DNA of 64,000 nt. It comes from Paracoccus albus. Lineage in GTDB: Bacteria; Pseudomonadota; Alphaproteobacteria; Rhodobacterales; Rhodobacteraceae. The stretch lies in assembly GCF_027913035.1 (NCBI RefSeq), contig NZ_CP115775.1:124001-188000 (forward strand), in the 5' to 3' direction. The notes beneath the pieces are model-generated. The model was not told where the DNA came from and ran no database searches. It saw only the letters and a list, made by a program, of their open reading frames with translations. The stretch's first letter is position 1. The number at the start of each line of letters is the position of its first letter. Shown one piece after another: positions 1 through 8,212 of this stretch. Both the position numbers and the translations under genes were made by a program.

Positions 1-518
1 CCGTTCAGCAGGTTGTGCTTGCGGGTCGGGTCGATGTCGAAATGATATTCTGTCCCGTCGGGAGAGGTCACCTTCTGCGCCTCCAGATCGACAGTCAGTT
101 TGGCATTGGCACCGTTGCGCGCGTCGTCCATCAGGGCATCGACGGCCTCTTGCGGAAGCTTGATGGGCAGAATGCCGTTCTTGAAGCAGTTGTTATAGAA
201 GATGTCAGCAAAGCTGGTCGAAATCACGCAGCGAATGCCGAAATCCAGCAACGCCCAGGGCGCGTGCTCTCGCGAGGAACCACAGCCGAAGTTATCGCCC
301 GCGACGATGATTTCCGCGTTCCGGTAGGCAGGCTGGTTCAGAACGAAATCCTCGACCTCGTTGCCTTCGCGGTCATAGCGCATTTCGTCGAACAGGTTCT
401 TGCCGAGACCCGAGCGGTGGATCGTTTTCAGGAACTGCTTGGGGATGATCATATCGGTGTCGATATTCACGAGCGGCATGGGCGCCGCGACGCCGGTGAG
501 TTTGGTGAATTTTTCCAT
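1..518 (-). CDS. leuD: 3-isopropylmalate dehydratase small subunit (LeuD), partial
   Basis: Small subunit of isopropylmalate isomerase, which with LeuC converts 2-isopropylmalate to 3-isopropylmalate in leucine biosynthesis in the cytosol. The reverse strand reads [16 protein letters not shown] from the ATG at 518, then the family features [14 protein letters not shown], the [13 protein letters not shown] swivelling-domain motif and a C-terminal [15 protein letters not shown]. About 172 residues are visible; the usual length is about 200, so roughly 30 C-terminal residues lie beyond the left edge. It follows leuC in the same direction after an 89 bp gap holding an AT-rich tandem repeat. Identity is clear. 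Confidence 0.95.
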   Translation of the reverse strand, partial: MEKFTKLTGVAAPMPLVNIDTDMIIPKQFLKTIHRSGLGKNLFDEMRYDREGNEVEDFVLNQPAYRNAEIIVAGDNFGCGSSREHAPWALLDFGIRCVISTSFADIFYNNCFKNGILPIKLPQEAVDALMDDARNGANAKLTVDLEAQKVTSPDGTEYHFDIDPTRKHNLLN

Positions 519-540
519 GTCCTAGAATCCTGTCTGGGGA

Positions 541-598
541 CGCGTATGGAACCCGTATATATGCCGTATATAATGCGTATATATCGCGTCGATACGCG
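541..598. repeat. AT-rich tandem repeat between leuC and leuD
   Basis: Three imperfect copies of an 11-12 base unit, CCGTATATATG (553-563), CCGTATATAATG (564-575) and CGTATATATCG (576-586), are flanked by degenerate copies (CGCGTATGG at 541, CGTCGATACG at 586). The composition contrasts with the GC-rich surroundings. It lies in the leuC-leuD intercistronic gap. Function is unknown; it could be a slippage-prone repeat, a binding site or an mRNA processing site. Confidence 0.75.
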
Positions 599-607
599 CC
601 AGCCTCA

Positions 608-2053
608 TCATGCCTCTGCTTCGGCGCCCATCACATCGCGCACATCGACCAGATGCCCCGCGACCGCGGCGGCGGCGGCCATGGCCGGGCTCATCAGATG
701 GGTGCGGCCCTTATAGCCCTGGCGCCCCTCGAAATTGCGGTTTGATGTGGCGGCGCAGCGCTCCTCTGGCGCAAGCTGGTCGGGGTTCATGCCAAGGCAC
801 ATGGAGCAACCTGCCATGCGCCATTCGAAACCGGCATCGGTGAAGATCTTGTCCAGACCCTCTTCCTCGGCCTGGGCGCGGACAAGGCCCGAGCCGGGGA
901 CGACCATGCCGCGCACGCCGTCGGCCAGCTTTTGGCCTTTGACAATCTCGGCGGCGGCGCGGAGATCCTCGATCCGGCCGTTGGTGCAAGAGCCGATGAA
1001 CACCGCGTCGATGGCGATATCGGTCAGCTTGGTGCCGGGCTTGAGGCCCATATAGTCCAGAGAGCGCCGCGCGGCCTCGACCTTGCCGCCGGTGAAGTCT
1101 TCCGGGGCAGGGACGGTTTCAGTGATCGGCAGCACATCCTCGGGAGAGGTGCCCCAGGTAACCACGGGCGCGATATCTTCGCCGCGGATCGTTACCACCT
1201 TATCGAAGTGGGCGCCTTCATCGGTTTTCAGCGTTTTCCACCACGTAAGCGCCGCTTCCCATGCGGCGCCTTTCGGCGCGTGGGGACGGCCCTTCACATA
1301 GTCGAAGGTCTTTTCGTCGGGCGCGATCAGACCGGCGCGGGCACCGCCTTCGATGGCCATGTTACAGACCGTCATGCGGCCTTCCATGGACAGGTCGCGG
1401 ATCGCCTCGCCGCAATATTCGATGACATGGCCATTGCCGCCCGCCGTGCCGGTCTTGCCGATCACCGCAAGGGTAATGTCCTTGGCCGTCACACCGGGGC
1501 GCAGCTTGCCGGTGATTTCGACCTTCATATTCTTCGATTTTGACTGGATCAGCGTCTGGGTGGCCAGAACATGTTCCACCTCGGACGTGCCGATGCCGTG
1601 GGCGAGCGCGCCGAACGCGCCATGCGTCGCGGTGTGGCTGTCGCCGCAGACCACAGTCATGCCGGGCAGGGTCCAGCCCTGTTCGGGGCCAACGATATGC
1701 ACGATGCCCTGGCGGATATCGTTCATCGCATAGTAATTCGGCAGGCCGAACTCCTTCGCGTTCTTGTCCAGTTCAGCGACCTGAATGCGGCCCTCGGGGT
1801 TTTCGATGCCGTTCACACGGTCGGGCGTGGTCGGCACGTTATGGTCGGGAACCGCGATGGTCTGGTCCGGGCGGCGGACCTTGCGGCCCGACATGCGCAG
1901 CCCCTCGAAGGCCTGCGGGCTGGTCACTTCGTGGACCAGATGGCGGTCGATATACAGGATCGTGGTGCCGTCATCGGTGACATCGACGACATGGGCGTCC
2001 CAGATTTTATCGTAAAGCGTGCGGGGTGCGCCCGCGTTGGTGGTGCCGGTCAT
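608..2053 (-). CDS. leuC: 3-isopropylmalate dehydratase large subunit (LeuC)
   Basis: Aconitase-family subunit that carries the [4Fe-4S] cluster of isopropylmalate isomerase in leucine biosynthesis. At 481 residues it has the normal length. The cluster ligands are visible as Cys356 in IGSCTNGR and Cys416/Cys419 in [12 protein letters not shown]. Other family landmarks are [21 protein letters not shown] and the C-terminal [11 protein letters not shown]. The open frame runs upstream to 2101, but the ATG at 2053 ([16 protein letters not shown]) fits the family N-terminus better. The gene precedes leuD on the same strand, so the two are probably cotranscribed. Confidence 0.96.
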   Translation of the reverse strand: MTGTTNAGAPRTLYDKIWDAHVVDVTDDGTTILYIDRHLVHEVTSPQAFEGLRMSGRKVRRPDQTIAVPDHNVPTTPDRVNGIENPEGRIQVAELDKNAKEFGLPNYYAMNDIRQGIVHIVGPEQGWTLPGMTVVCGDSHTATHGAFGALAHGIGTSEVEHVLATQTLIQSKSKNMKVEITGKLRPGVTAKDITLAVIGKTGTAGGNGHVIEYCGEAIRDLSMEGRMTVCNMAIEGGARAGLIAPDEKTFDYVKGRPHAPKGAAWEAALTWWKTLKTDEGAHFDKVVTIRGEDIAPVVTWGTSPEDVLPITETVPAPEDFTGGKVEAARRSLDYMGLKPGTKLTDIAIDAVFIGSCTNGRIEDLRAAAEIVKGQKLADGVRGMVVPGSGLVRAQAEEEGLDKIFTDAGFEWRMAGCSMCLGMNPDQLAPEERCAATSNRNFEGRQGYKGRTHLMSPAMAAAAAVAGHLVDVRDVMGAEAEA

Positions 2054-2477
2054 GGCTGTTCTCTTTTCAAGGAATGGCTTCAGAGGGTGATCGGATGGCA
2101 CCGGATCACAGTCGTGCAGTCACGGACAGGCTTTCGCCGTAGAAGCGGCCCGGCAGGCGGGCGCGGTCGTGAATGTTGAAATAGCGCATCATGGGCGGGG
2201 AAGTTACGCCTGTGAGGCAGCATAGGCAAGGGATTCGGGGCGGGGTCTGCCAATCCGGCCCGGAACAAGGGGCGCAGCCCCGCCGGGCCAGCGTCCGGCC
2301 GCCCCCTCGGGCGGACGCTTTGGTGCCGGTCCGCGCCGGGCGACCGTTCGGCGGGTTGGCGGCATAAAGCGCGTCGCGGAGATGCGGCCAGCGTCCACCC
2401 GCGGCCGGACCCTGGCCCTTTGTCGGCCGCCGCCCGGCGGCCTTGCGTTGCCGGTTGGCGCTTGTCACAAGCGGGTC
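2054..2477. other. Divergent intergenic region between leuC and rluE
   Basis: This 424 bp region lies between the start of leuC (leftward) and the start of the pseudouridine synthase gene (rightward). The part from about 2240 to 2460 is very GC-rich with hairpin-forming inverted repeats, for example GGCCGCCG CC CGGCGGCC near 2420-2440. It must hold the leuC promoter, but I see no convincing -35/-10 pair. A 28-codon reverse-strand ORF (2106-2192) is described as a finding. The long open frames crossing the region are antisense or GC-driven and not convincing genes. Confidence 0.5.
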
Positions 2478-3020
2478 ATGCTGATCCTGCTGAACAAACC
2501 CTTCGGCGTGCTGCCGCAATTCACCGATAATTCGGCCAATCCGCGACCGACTCTCGCGGATTATGTCGATGTGAAGGGCGTTTATCCCGCCGGGCGGCTG
2601 GATATGGACAGCGAAGGGCTGATGCTTTTGACGGATGACGGGCGGCTGCAGGCAAAGATCGCCGATCCGAAGCACAAGATGGAAAAAACCTATCTGGTGC
2701 AGGTCGAAGGGATCGCCGCTGAAGAACAACTTGCGGCGCTTCGGCAGGGTATCACGCTGAAGGACGGCCCGACGCGGCCCGCGAAGGCCGAGGGCATTGC
2801 CCCGCCTTCGCTGTGGGAGCGCGATCCACCGATCCGGGTGCGCAAATCGGTTCCCGACAGCTGGATTCGCCTGACCATCCGAGAGGGGCGGAACCGGCAG
2901 GTTCGGCGTATGACGGCGGCGGTCGGGCTGCCGACGCTGAGGCTGGTTCGCTGGCAGGTCGGGCCCTGGACTCTGGATGGGTTGGAACCGGGACGTTGGC
3001 GTGAGGCTCGCCCGCGTTAA
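2478..3020 (+). CDS. rluE: 23S rRNA pseudouridine synthase, RsuA/RluE type
   Basis: Single-domain pseudouridine synthase of the RsuA/RluB/E/F group, which isomerises a uridine in rRNA; RluE acts at position 2457 of E. coli 23S rRNA. The protein is 180 residues and starts MLILLNKPFGVLPQF, with no N-terminal S4 domain, as in RluE. The catalytic aspartate is Asp42 in PAGRLDMDSEGLMLLT. The conserved KTYLVQVEG and the RQVRRMTAAVGLPTLRLVR segment follow. The frame is open to 2382, but the ATG at 2478 matches the family start. RluE substrate specificity is inferred from family and length. Confidence 0.85.
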   Translation: MLILLNKPFGVLPQFTDNSANPRPTLADYVDVKGVYPAGRLDMDSEGLMLLTDDGRLQAKIADPKHKMEKTYLVQVEGIAAEEQLAALRQGITLKDGPTRPAKAEGIAPPSLWERDPPIRVRKSVPDSWIRLTIREGRNRQVRRMTAAVGLPTLRLVRWQVGPWTLDGLEPGRWREARPR

Positions 3021-3092
3021 CGCTTTCTTCAGATTAGCGAATGAAAACTTAGCGTTTGCGTTATGTTCCGACTCGGGTTGACGAGGTGGAAC

Positions 3093-3962
3093 ATGCTCAT
3101 TCTTGCGGGGATACTTGGCGCTTTGGCTGCGGGCGCAACGGTCGGTTTGATGGATGGTGACGAGGATGAGAGCGATGCCGCCGATGCTGAACAGTCGGAC
3201 AAGCCTAAGCAGGCCGAACAGGTCGCAGGGGGGCAGGGGGACTTGCCGGGGCAGGTTCTGTCCGGTGATGGCGTGCTTGTCGGCGGCGAAGGTCACGATG
3301 CCCTGACCGGGGGGGATGGGCAGGACGATCTGACCGGCGGCGGTGGCGATGATAGGCTGTGGGGCATGGGTGGTGACGACATCCTGTTTGGCGATGACGC
3401 ACCGGATGCGGCGGGCGCTGACCTGTTGAACGGCGGCGGTGGTGACGACACTCTGGCCGGGAATGGCGGGGCGGACCGCCTGTCTGGCGCGGCAGGGGAT
3501 GACAAGCTGTTCGGGGGTGACGGTGACGACACTCTGCTGGGCGGAGGTGGTGCGGATGAACTGGTGGGCAGCGCGGGTGATGACATCCTGTCCGGCGGGG
3601 CGGGCGATGATGATCTGTCAGGCGGGGCAGGCGATGACAGCCTTGCCGGAGGCGCGGGGGCCAATAACCTGCATGGGGGTAAAGGCGACGATACGCTGAT
3701 CGGCACCGATGGTGACTGGCTCGACGGAAATGAGGGCGACGATCTGTTCCGCGTTGAGCCTGACGATGGCGGCGTGGTGACCATCGGCGATTTCGAACTG
3801 GGCGACCGGATCGAGATTCTGGTGGACAATGCGGATGCGCAGCTACGGATCCTTCGCGATGACGAAGGGACGGCGGTGTTGCAAATTGACGGTGTGCCCG
3901 TGGCGCGGATAGCCGACGCGGATGCGATGACCGCGGACGATATCCGGCTGATTACGGGCTGA
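3093..3962 (+). CDS. Membrane-anchored RTX-type calcium-binding repeat protein
   Basis: A 289-residue protein with an N-terminal hydrophobic segment (MLILAGILGALAAGATVGL, residues 1-19), then an acidic linker (DGDEDESDAADAEQ), then about twelve RTX nonapeptides of the GGxGxDxLx type between roughly residues 60 and 220, for example GGGGDDRLW and GGAGDDDLS. Such repeats form calcium-loaded beta-rolls. The last 70 residues are a non-repetitive cap ending DDIRLITG. The ATG at 3093 is preferred over 3063 because GAGGTGG precedes it at good spacing. No protease or lipase domain is present. A type I secretion signal cannot be confirmed, and the N-terminal anchor suggests periplasmic or surface exposure. 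Function unknown. Confidence 0.8.
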   Translation: MLILAGILGALAAGATVGLMDGDEDESDAADAEQSDKPKQAEQVAGGQGDLPGQVLSGDGVLVGGEGHDALTGGDGQDDLTGGGGDDRLWGMGGDDILFGDDAPDAAGADLLNGGGGDDTLAGNGGADRLSGAAGDDKLFGGDGDDTLLGGGGADELVGSAGDDILSGGAGDDDLSGGAGDDSLAGGAGANNLHGGKGDDTLIGTDGDWLDGNEGDDLFRVEPDDGGVVTIGDFELGDRIEILVDNADAQLRILRDDEGTAVLQIDGVPVARIADADAMTADDIRLITG

Positions 3963-4106
3963 TCCGGGTTAGCCCTTTCATTTTACGGCAGATTTGCGTA
4001 TATGCGCCCGTCCGCTGGTGTGAACCTATGCGGCACCCTCCATGGGCCAGTGCTGGACGACATCCCGGCCTGTGCCATAACCCCTTGATTCCGAAAGGAG
4101 ACCCCG

Positions 4107-4376
4107 ATGTCGATCACTGTCGAAGAAAAGAATCGCCTGATGAAGGAATACGCGACGAAGGAAGGCGACACCGGTTCGCCCGAAGTTCAGGTCGCGATCC
4201 TGACCTCGCGCATTTCCACGCTGACCGAGCATTTCAAGACCCACAAGAAGGACAACCACAGCCGTCGTGGCCTTCTGAAGCTGGTCGCACAGCGCCGCAA
4301 GCTGCTGGACTATCTGAAAGGCAAGGAAGAGGCCCGTTACACGGATCTCATCAAGCGTCTGGGTATCCGCCGCTAA
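4107..4376 (+). CDS. rpsO: 30S ribosomal protein S15
   Basis: S15 binds the central domain of 16S rRNA early in small-subunit assembly. The 89-residue protein has the full family pattern: [17 protein letters not shown] near the N-terminus, [19 protein letters not shown] in the centre (rRNA-contacting His/Asp/Ser/Arg residues) and LIKRLGIRR at the end. A GAAAGGAG Shine-Dalgarno sequence lies just upstream of the ATG. The gene stands alone, followed by its own terminator. The partner gene pnp, which usually follows rpsO, is about 4 kb away in the opposite orientation. Confidence 0.98.
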   Translation: MSITVEEKNRLMKEYATKEGDTGSPEVQVAILTSRISTLTEHFKTHKKDNHSRRGLLKLVAQRRKLLDYLKGKEEARYTDLIKRLGIRR

Positions 4377-4410
4377 GGTGATGCCGGGCCGCAAGGCCTT
4401 TGGAACGACA

Positions 4411-4441
4411 GCGCCCGCAGCCTTGGCCGCGGGCGTTTTTA
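4411..4441 (+). terminator. Rho-independent terminator of rpsO
   Basis: CGCCCGC (4412-4418) pairs with GCGGGCG (4429-4435) around a short loop and is followed by a run of T. It lies 35 bp after the rpsO stop codon. Confidence 0.85.
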
Positions 4442-4486
4442 TTTGTGTGGTGAAGCGCCCCGTTTCAGGGGCGCTTTCGGGCAAGG

Positions 4487-5938
4487 TCAGGCGTCGGTGT
4501 CCCAGCCGCTGATGGCTTTGGAATCCATGAACTCCTCGATCCCCCAGACGCCGCCTTCGCGCGCGCGACCCGAACGACCGATACCGCCGAAGAAGGCACC
4601 GGGGCCGCGACCCTCGCCATTGGTTTCCACCATACCGGCGCGAAGTTTGCGGGCCATGCGGTTGCGGCGTTCCCCATCCTGCGTCTGGACGTAATTGGTC
4701 AGGCCGTAGTCTGTGTCATTGGCGATGCGCACGGCCTCTTCCTCATCCTCGAAGGGGATGATGGACAGGACCGGGCCGAAGATTTCTTCCTGCGCGATGG
4801 TCATGTCGTTATTCACATCGGCGAAGACGGTCGGGCGCACATAGTAGCCGCGGTTCATCCCCTCGGGCAGGCCGGGGCCGCCGGCGACAAGGCGCGCGCC
4901 TTCGCTGATACCCTTTTCGATCAGGCCCTGAATCTTGTCCCATTGCGCCTTGGAGACGACCGGCCCGATATGGCGGCCGCTTTCGTGACCACTGGCAACG
5001 GCGGTCTTTTCGGCAACTTCTTTTGCGGTTTCGACGGCACGGTCATAGATGTCGCGCTGCACCAGCATCCGGGTCGGTGCGTTGCAACTCTGGCCCGAGT
5101 TGTTGAACACGTGCCGCGCACCACGCACCACTGCCTTTTCGTCGGCATCGGAAAAGATCACATTCGCACCCTTCCCGCCAAGTTCCAGCGCGACCTTCTT
5201 CAGACTGTCGGCCGCCGCCTTGGAAATGGCGATGCCTGCGCGGGTAGAGCCGGTGAAGCTGATCATCTCGACATCGGGATGGGTGGAAAGCTGGGTGCCG
5301 ACACCAACACCATCACCGTTTACCAGATTGAACACACCCGCGGGGACGCCCGCCTCATCCACGATCTCGGCAAAGACCATCGAGGACAGCGGCGCGATTT
5401 CGGATGGCTTCAACACCATCGTATCGCCGGCCAGCAGCGCAGGGATGACCTTCAGCGTGACCTGATTCATCGGCCAGTTCCACGGCGTGATCAGCCCGAC
5501 GACGCCGATCGGTTCCCATGCAATCATTGTCGAGGGTGAATTCGCGTTCAGCGGGCGGATGAATTCAAAATCGCGGAAGGCGTCGATGAAATTCTGCGTG
5601 TGATATGCGCCCGCACCCACCTGGTCATTGACTGACATATCGGTCGGCGCACCCATTTCATGGGTGATGGCCCAAGCCATGTCGCTGGCACGGCGTTTGT
5701 AGATTTCCAGAATTTTCTCGGCATAGGCCAGACGCTCTGCCGGTGGGGTTTCCGACCATGCGGGGAAGGCACGTTTCGCGGCAGCGACCGCAGCATCGGT
5801 ATCGGCCTGATCACCAAGCGAGATTACCGCAACCGGATCCTCGGTCGAGGGGTCGATGACCTCCAGATCGTTTGCGGCAACGGGGTCAACCCATTTGCCG
5901 TCGATGTAGAATTTTCGCTTGTCCAGAAGCTCGCTCAT
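4487..5938 (-). CDS. Aldehyde dehydrogenase family protein
   Basis: NAD(P)-dependent aldehyde dehydrogenase, 483 residues, normal for the family. The general base is Glu252 in LELGGKGAN and the nucleophile Cys285 in NNSGQSCNAPTR; the cofactor-binding region shows ITPWNWPMNQVTLK and FTGSTRAG. The sequence resembles the CddD-like branch of ALDHs acting on medium or long aliphatic aldehydes, but the substrate cannot be set from sequence. The ATG at 5938 is preferred because GGAGG lies 8 bp upstream. A perfect inverted repeat (5949-5967) overlaps the leader and may be an operator. It is divergent from the peroxiredoxin gene. Confidence 0.88.
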   Translation of the reverse strand: MSELLDKRKFYIDGKWVDPVAANDLEVIDPSTEDPVAVISLGDQADTDAAVAAAKRAFPAWSETPPAERLAYAEKILEIYKRRASDMAWAITHEMGAPTDMSVNDQVGAGAYHTQNFIDAFRDFEFIRPLNANSPSTMIAWEPIGVVGLITPWNWPMNQVTLKVIPALLAGDTMVLKPSEIAPLSSMVFAEIVDEAGVPAGVFNLVNGDGVGVGTQLSTHPDVEMISFTGSTRAGIAISKAAADSLKKVALELGGKGANVIFSDADEKAVVRGARHVFNNSGQSCNAPTRMLVQRDIYDRAVETAKEVAEKTAVASGHESGRHIGPVVSKAQWDKIQGLIEKGISEGARLVAGGPGLPEGMNRGYYVRPTVFADVNNDMTIAQEEIFGPVLSIIPFEDEEEAVRIANDTDYGLTNYVQTQDGERRNRMARKLRAGMVETNGEGRGPGAFFGGIGRSGRAREGGVWGIEEFMDSKAISGWDTDA

Positions 5939-5948
5939 CCTGAGTCCT

Positions 5949-5967
5949 CCATTCGTTGACCGAATGG
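5949..5967. promoter_or_regulatory. Perfect inverted repeat in the aldehyde dehydrogenase leader
   Basis: CCATTCG (5949-5955) and CGAATGG (5961-5967) are exact reverse complements separated by five bases. The repeat begins 11 bp upstream of the dehydrogenase start codon and abuts its GGAGG ribosome-binding site. A nested GACC-N4-GGTC palindrome is also present. Size and symmetry fit a TetR-type operator or an RBS-proximal hairpin; no regulator gene is adjacent. Confidence 0.5.
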
Positions 5968-6086
5968 TCGCATTTAGGCGTGCCGGACGCAAGCTGGTGC
6001 AGCATGGAGAATGCTGTCCAAAAAGGGGCCTGGAACTTGCTTTAAGACGCCTATGTTTCGCCAGAGGTTAACCGAAAGGACCCGAT

Positions 6087-6749
6087 ATGACCCTGCGTAT
6101 CAACGACACTGCTCCGGATTTCACGGCAAATTCGACCGAGGGCGAAATTAAATTCCACGAATGGGCTGGTGACGACTACGTTGTTCTGTTTTCCCACCCT
6201 CGTGACTTTACGCCGGTCTGCACCACGGAATTTGGCGCCGTTGCCCAACTGGTTCCCGAATTCGAGAAGCGCGGCACGAAGGTGCTGGGCGTTTCTGTTG
6301 ATTCGGTAGAGGACCATGGGAAATGGAAGGGTGATATCGAAAAAGTTGCCGGCTGCCCGGCTAATTTTCCGATGATCGACGACACCGATCTGAAGGTCGC
6401 GAAGGCCTTCGACATGCTGCCGGCGGACTATTATCTGCCGACCGAAGGTCGCACCCCGGCGCATACCGCGACGGTCCGCACGGTCTATATCATCGGGCCG
6501 GACAAGAAGGTCCGCATCGCCATGACCTATCCGATGTCGGTTGGCCGCAACTTCGCCGAAATTATCCGGGCGCTGGATGCGGTGCAGGAAACCGACGGCT
6601 TGCCGCTGGCCACCCCTGCGAACTGGATGCCGGGGCAGGATGTGATCGTGGCGCTGTCGCTGGATGATGCTGCCGCAGAGGAGAAGTACGGCAAGCTGGA
6701 AAAGAAACTGCCCTATCTGCGCTTTGCCAAGGACCCGAAACACGGGTGA
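6087..6749 (+). CDS. 1-Cys peroxiredoxin (Prx6 type)
   Basis: Thiol peroxidase reducing hydrogen peroxide and organic hydroperoxides in the cytosol. The 220-residue length and long C-terminal arm fit the Prx6/1-Cys group. The peroxidatic cysteine is Cys45 in FSHPRDFTPVCTTEFG, which includes the conserved PxxxTxxC motif. No resolving cysteine is evident near the C-terminus; another Cys sits in VAGCPANFP. Conserved MSVGRNFAEIIR and ATPANWMPGQD support the assignment. A GAAAGGA ribosome-binding site precedes the ATG. A strong terminator follows. Confidence 0.93.
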   Translation: MTLRINDTAPDFTANSTEGEIKFHEWAGDDYVVLFSHPRDFTPVCTTEFGAVAQLVPEFEKRGTKVLGVSVDSVEDHGKWKGDIEKVAGCPANFPMIDDTDLKVAKAFDMLPADYYLPTEGRTPAHTATVRTVYIIGPDKKVRIAMTYPMSVGRNFAEIIRALDAVQETDGLPLATPANWMPGQDVIVALSLDDAAAEEKYGKLEKKLPYLRFAKDPKHG

Positions 6750-6758
6750 TATCGCAGG

Positions 6759-6792
6759 AAGGCCGCGCCTTTGGGTGCGGCCTTTTCGTTTT
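6759..6792 (+). terminator. Terminator after the peroxiredoxin gene
   Basis: AAGGCCGCGCC and GGTGCGGCCTT form a long stem with a short loop, followed by TTCGTTTT. It starts 10 bp after the stop codon. Confidence 0.85.
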
Positions 6793-6887
6793 GTAGCGAA
6801 CGCCTGGCGGGCGAAACGGAGCTGAGCCGAGCAATCGCGAACGTCCACACAGCTTTTCAGACAAATACAGTCTGCTTGGTGCCTCTG

Positions 6888-7283
6888 CTATTCGTATTGT
6901 ATGATCACTGAAAGAAAGTCTTCTTCACTCGTGACGACGGTGTGATGACCTTTGCCGTGCTTGTCTTCCATGTGCCAAACATCACCAGGGCCAATATCCC
7001 TATACTCTCCGTCGCTTGCAGTCACACGCACTTTACCGGAAAGGCATACGAGCTTCTGGACGACGGGCGTTGGATGAACCGGCTCATCCCAGCCCGACTT
7101 CAGCCTCAGAAACATTGTTTGCTTGACTCTTTCGCCCCGTGAAACTTCGATTGCCTTTGCAGGCGGCGCAAAGTTCCGTTCTTCCAGCTCAACATCTATA
7201 TCTTCCCAATGGCTCTCGCCCTGAGCATCGGAATACAGCTTCTGAAATCTCAATTTTATGTCCTTCCAGGGGGGCCGCGACAC
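6888..7283 (-). CDS. Cupin-domain protein
   Basis: A small single-domain cupin of up to 131 residues. The C-terminal half shows the double-stranded beta-helix pattern: a first motif around EPVHPTPVVQKLVCLSGKVRV and a second around IGPGDVWHMEDKHGKGHHTVV, with several His/Glu/Asp residues that could bind a metal. Substrate and function are unknown. The listed start is a GTG at 7283 with a weak ribosome-binding site. An in-frame TTG at 7253, preceded by GGAAGG at good spacing, is an equally good candidate and would give a protein ten residues shorter. No operon partner is apparent. Confidence 0.7.
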   Translation of the reverse strand: MSRPPWKDIKLRFQKLYSDAQGESHWEDIDVELEERNFAPPAKAIEVSRGERVKQTMFLRLKSGWDEPVHPTPVVQKLVCLSGKVRVTASDGEYRDIGPGDVWHMEDKHGKGHHTVVTSEEDFLSVIIQYE

Positions 7284-7342
7284 CCTACCGCGAAAATTCG
7301 CTCAGAGCGCGGAAAATTTCGAGCTGGGCACTAAGCAACAAC

Positions 7343-8140
7343 TCACAAAAATCCCGCCGCCTTTGCCCGTGCCACGTGATATCCCAGAAAGCTGTCCTCG
7401 GGTATCTCGCCACCGTTTTCCTTGGCCAGCAGCTTGTTGATATTGCTGGCCGTCAGGTGAACTGCGCGGCTCTTGGGTCCGAAGCTGGCGTCGGTCAGGT
7501 CTCTGGGGGTCACGAAGCGGCGGCAGTCTTTGGTCAGGATCGGATAGAGGACCTCCAGCGGGAGGGCATATCGAAGCTCATCATGCTTACGCAGGAAGGC
7601 TGTCAATGCGCGGGGGCCGGTTGAACCCCAGGGCCAGTTTTCAATCGGCACGCCGCGGCCAAGGGTTTTGATCTGGTATTTCAGCCGCCGTGCGCCCTGA
7701 ATATGCGGCGCGATGCCGCGTGTGTCCGGACCCAACTTAGACAGGTCCGCCAGAACCGGCGAATCCTTAGGCAGGCGCAGCACGGCGCAATTCACCTGAT
7801 CGGGTTTTTCATAGCCGTAAATGCGCTCGCCGGTAAATTCGAACGGTTGCAGCGCGATCATGTCCAGGTCGACCCATGTTTGATCGGTGTTCCGCATCAG
7901 CGCGAAACGGAAGAAATTGGAATGAAGCGAGGGTGAGCCTTCGCGGGCATAGGTCGAGATCTTGCGGGCGGGGTAGACCTCATTCGCGTCGCGGCCCTCG
8001 ACCCCCGGCGGCAGGTTCTGAATGGGGCCGTAGCTATAGACGGTCAGCGGGTTGCCCATGCGCAGGAAGCTGGCGGCAGAGGCCAGTTCAATCGGGCCAA
8101 GCCGATCGCCCACCCAAAGGGTTGCCAGTGTATTGCGCAT
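7343..8140 (-). CDS. Putative glycosyltransferase with DxD motif
   Basis: A 265-residue protein resembling GT32/Lgt5-like capsular glycosyltransferases. Visible features are an N-terminal ATLWVGDRLGPIELA strand, the segment HSNFFRFALMRNTDQTWVDLDMIALQPF with the DxD sugar-nucleotide/metal motif (DLD), and GSTGPRALTAFLRKH, which resembles the GP..LT segment of that family. Donor and acceptor are unknown. The ATG at 8140 is preferred over the upstream TTG because GGAGAAACCG precedes it. It stands alone between a cupin gene and pnp on the same strand, with no polysaccharide cluster around it. Confidence 0.7.
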   Translation of the reverse strand: MRNTLATLWVGDRLGPIELASAASFLRMGNPLTVYSYGPIQNLPPGVEGRDANEVYPARKISTYAREGSPSLHSNFFRFALMRNTDQTWVDLDMIALQPFEFTGERIYGYEKPDQVNCAVLRLPKDSPVLADLSKLGPDTRGIAPHIQGARRLKYQIKTLGRGVPIENWPWGSTGPRALTAFLRKHDELRYALPLEVLYPILTKDCRRFVTPRDLTDASFGPKSRAVHLTASNINKLLAKENGGEIPEDSFLGYHVARAKAAGFL

Positions 8141-8155
8141 CGGTTTCTCCAACTG

Positions 8156-8192
8156 AAAGGCCGGCCCGAGGATTCCCCGGACCGGCCTGATT
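8156..8192 (-). terminator. Rho-independent terminator of pnp
   Basis: On the reverse strand AGGCCGGTCCG pairs with CGGGCCGGCCT across a short loop and is followed by TTTCAG. It lies about 22 bp after the pnp stop codon and just upstream of the glycosyltransferase gene. Confidence 0.75.
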
Positions 8193-8212
8193 TTACAAGA
8201 AGCCTTGCCGAA

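Noticed and set aside
2193..3296. Long reverse-strand open frame across the rluE gene and its upstream region
   Set aside because: Opposes a conserved pseudouridine synthase gene; composition is Pro/Arg/Gln-rich. Only its last 28 codons (2106-2192) are mentioned as a weak leader ORF.
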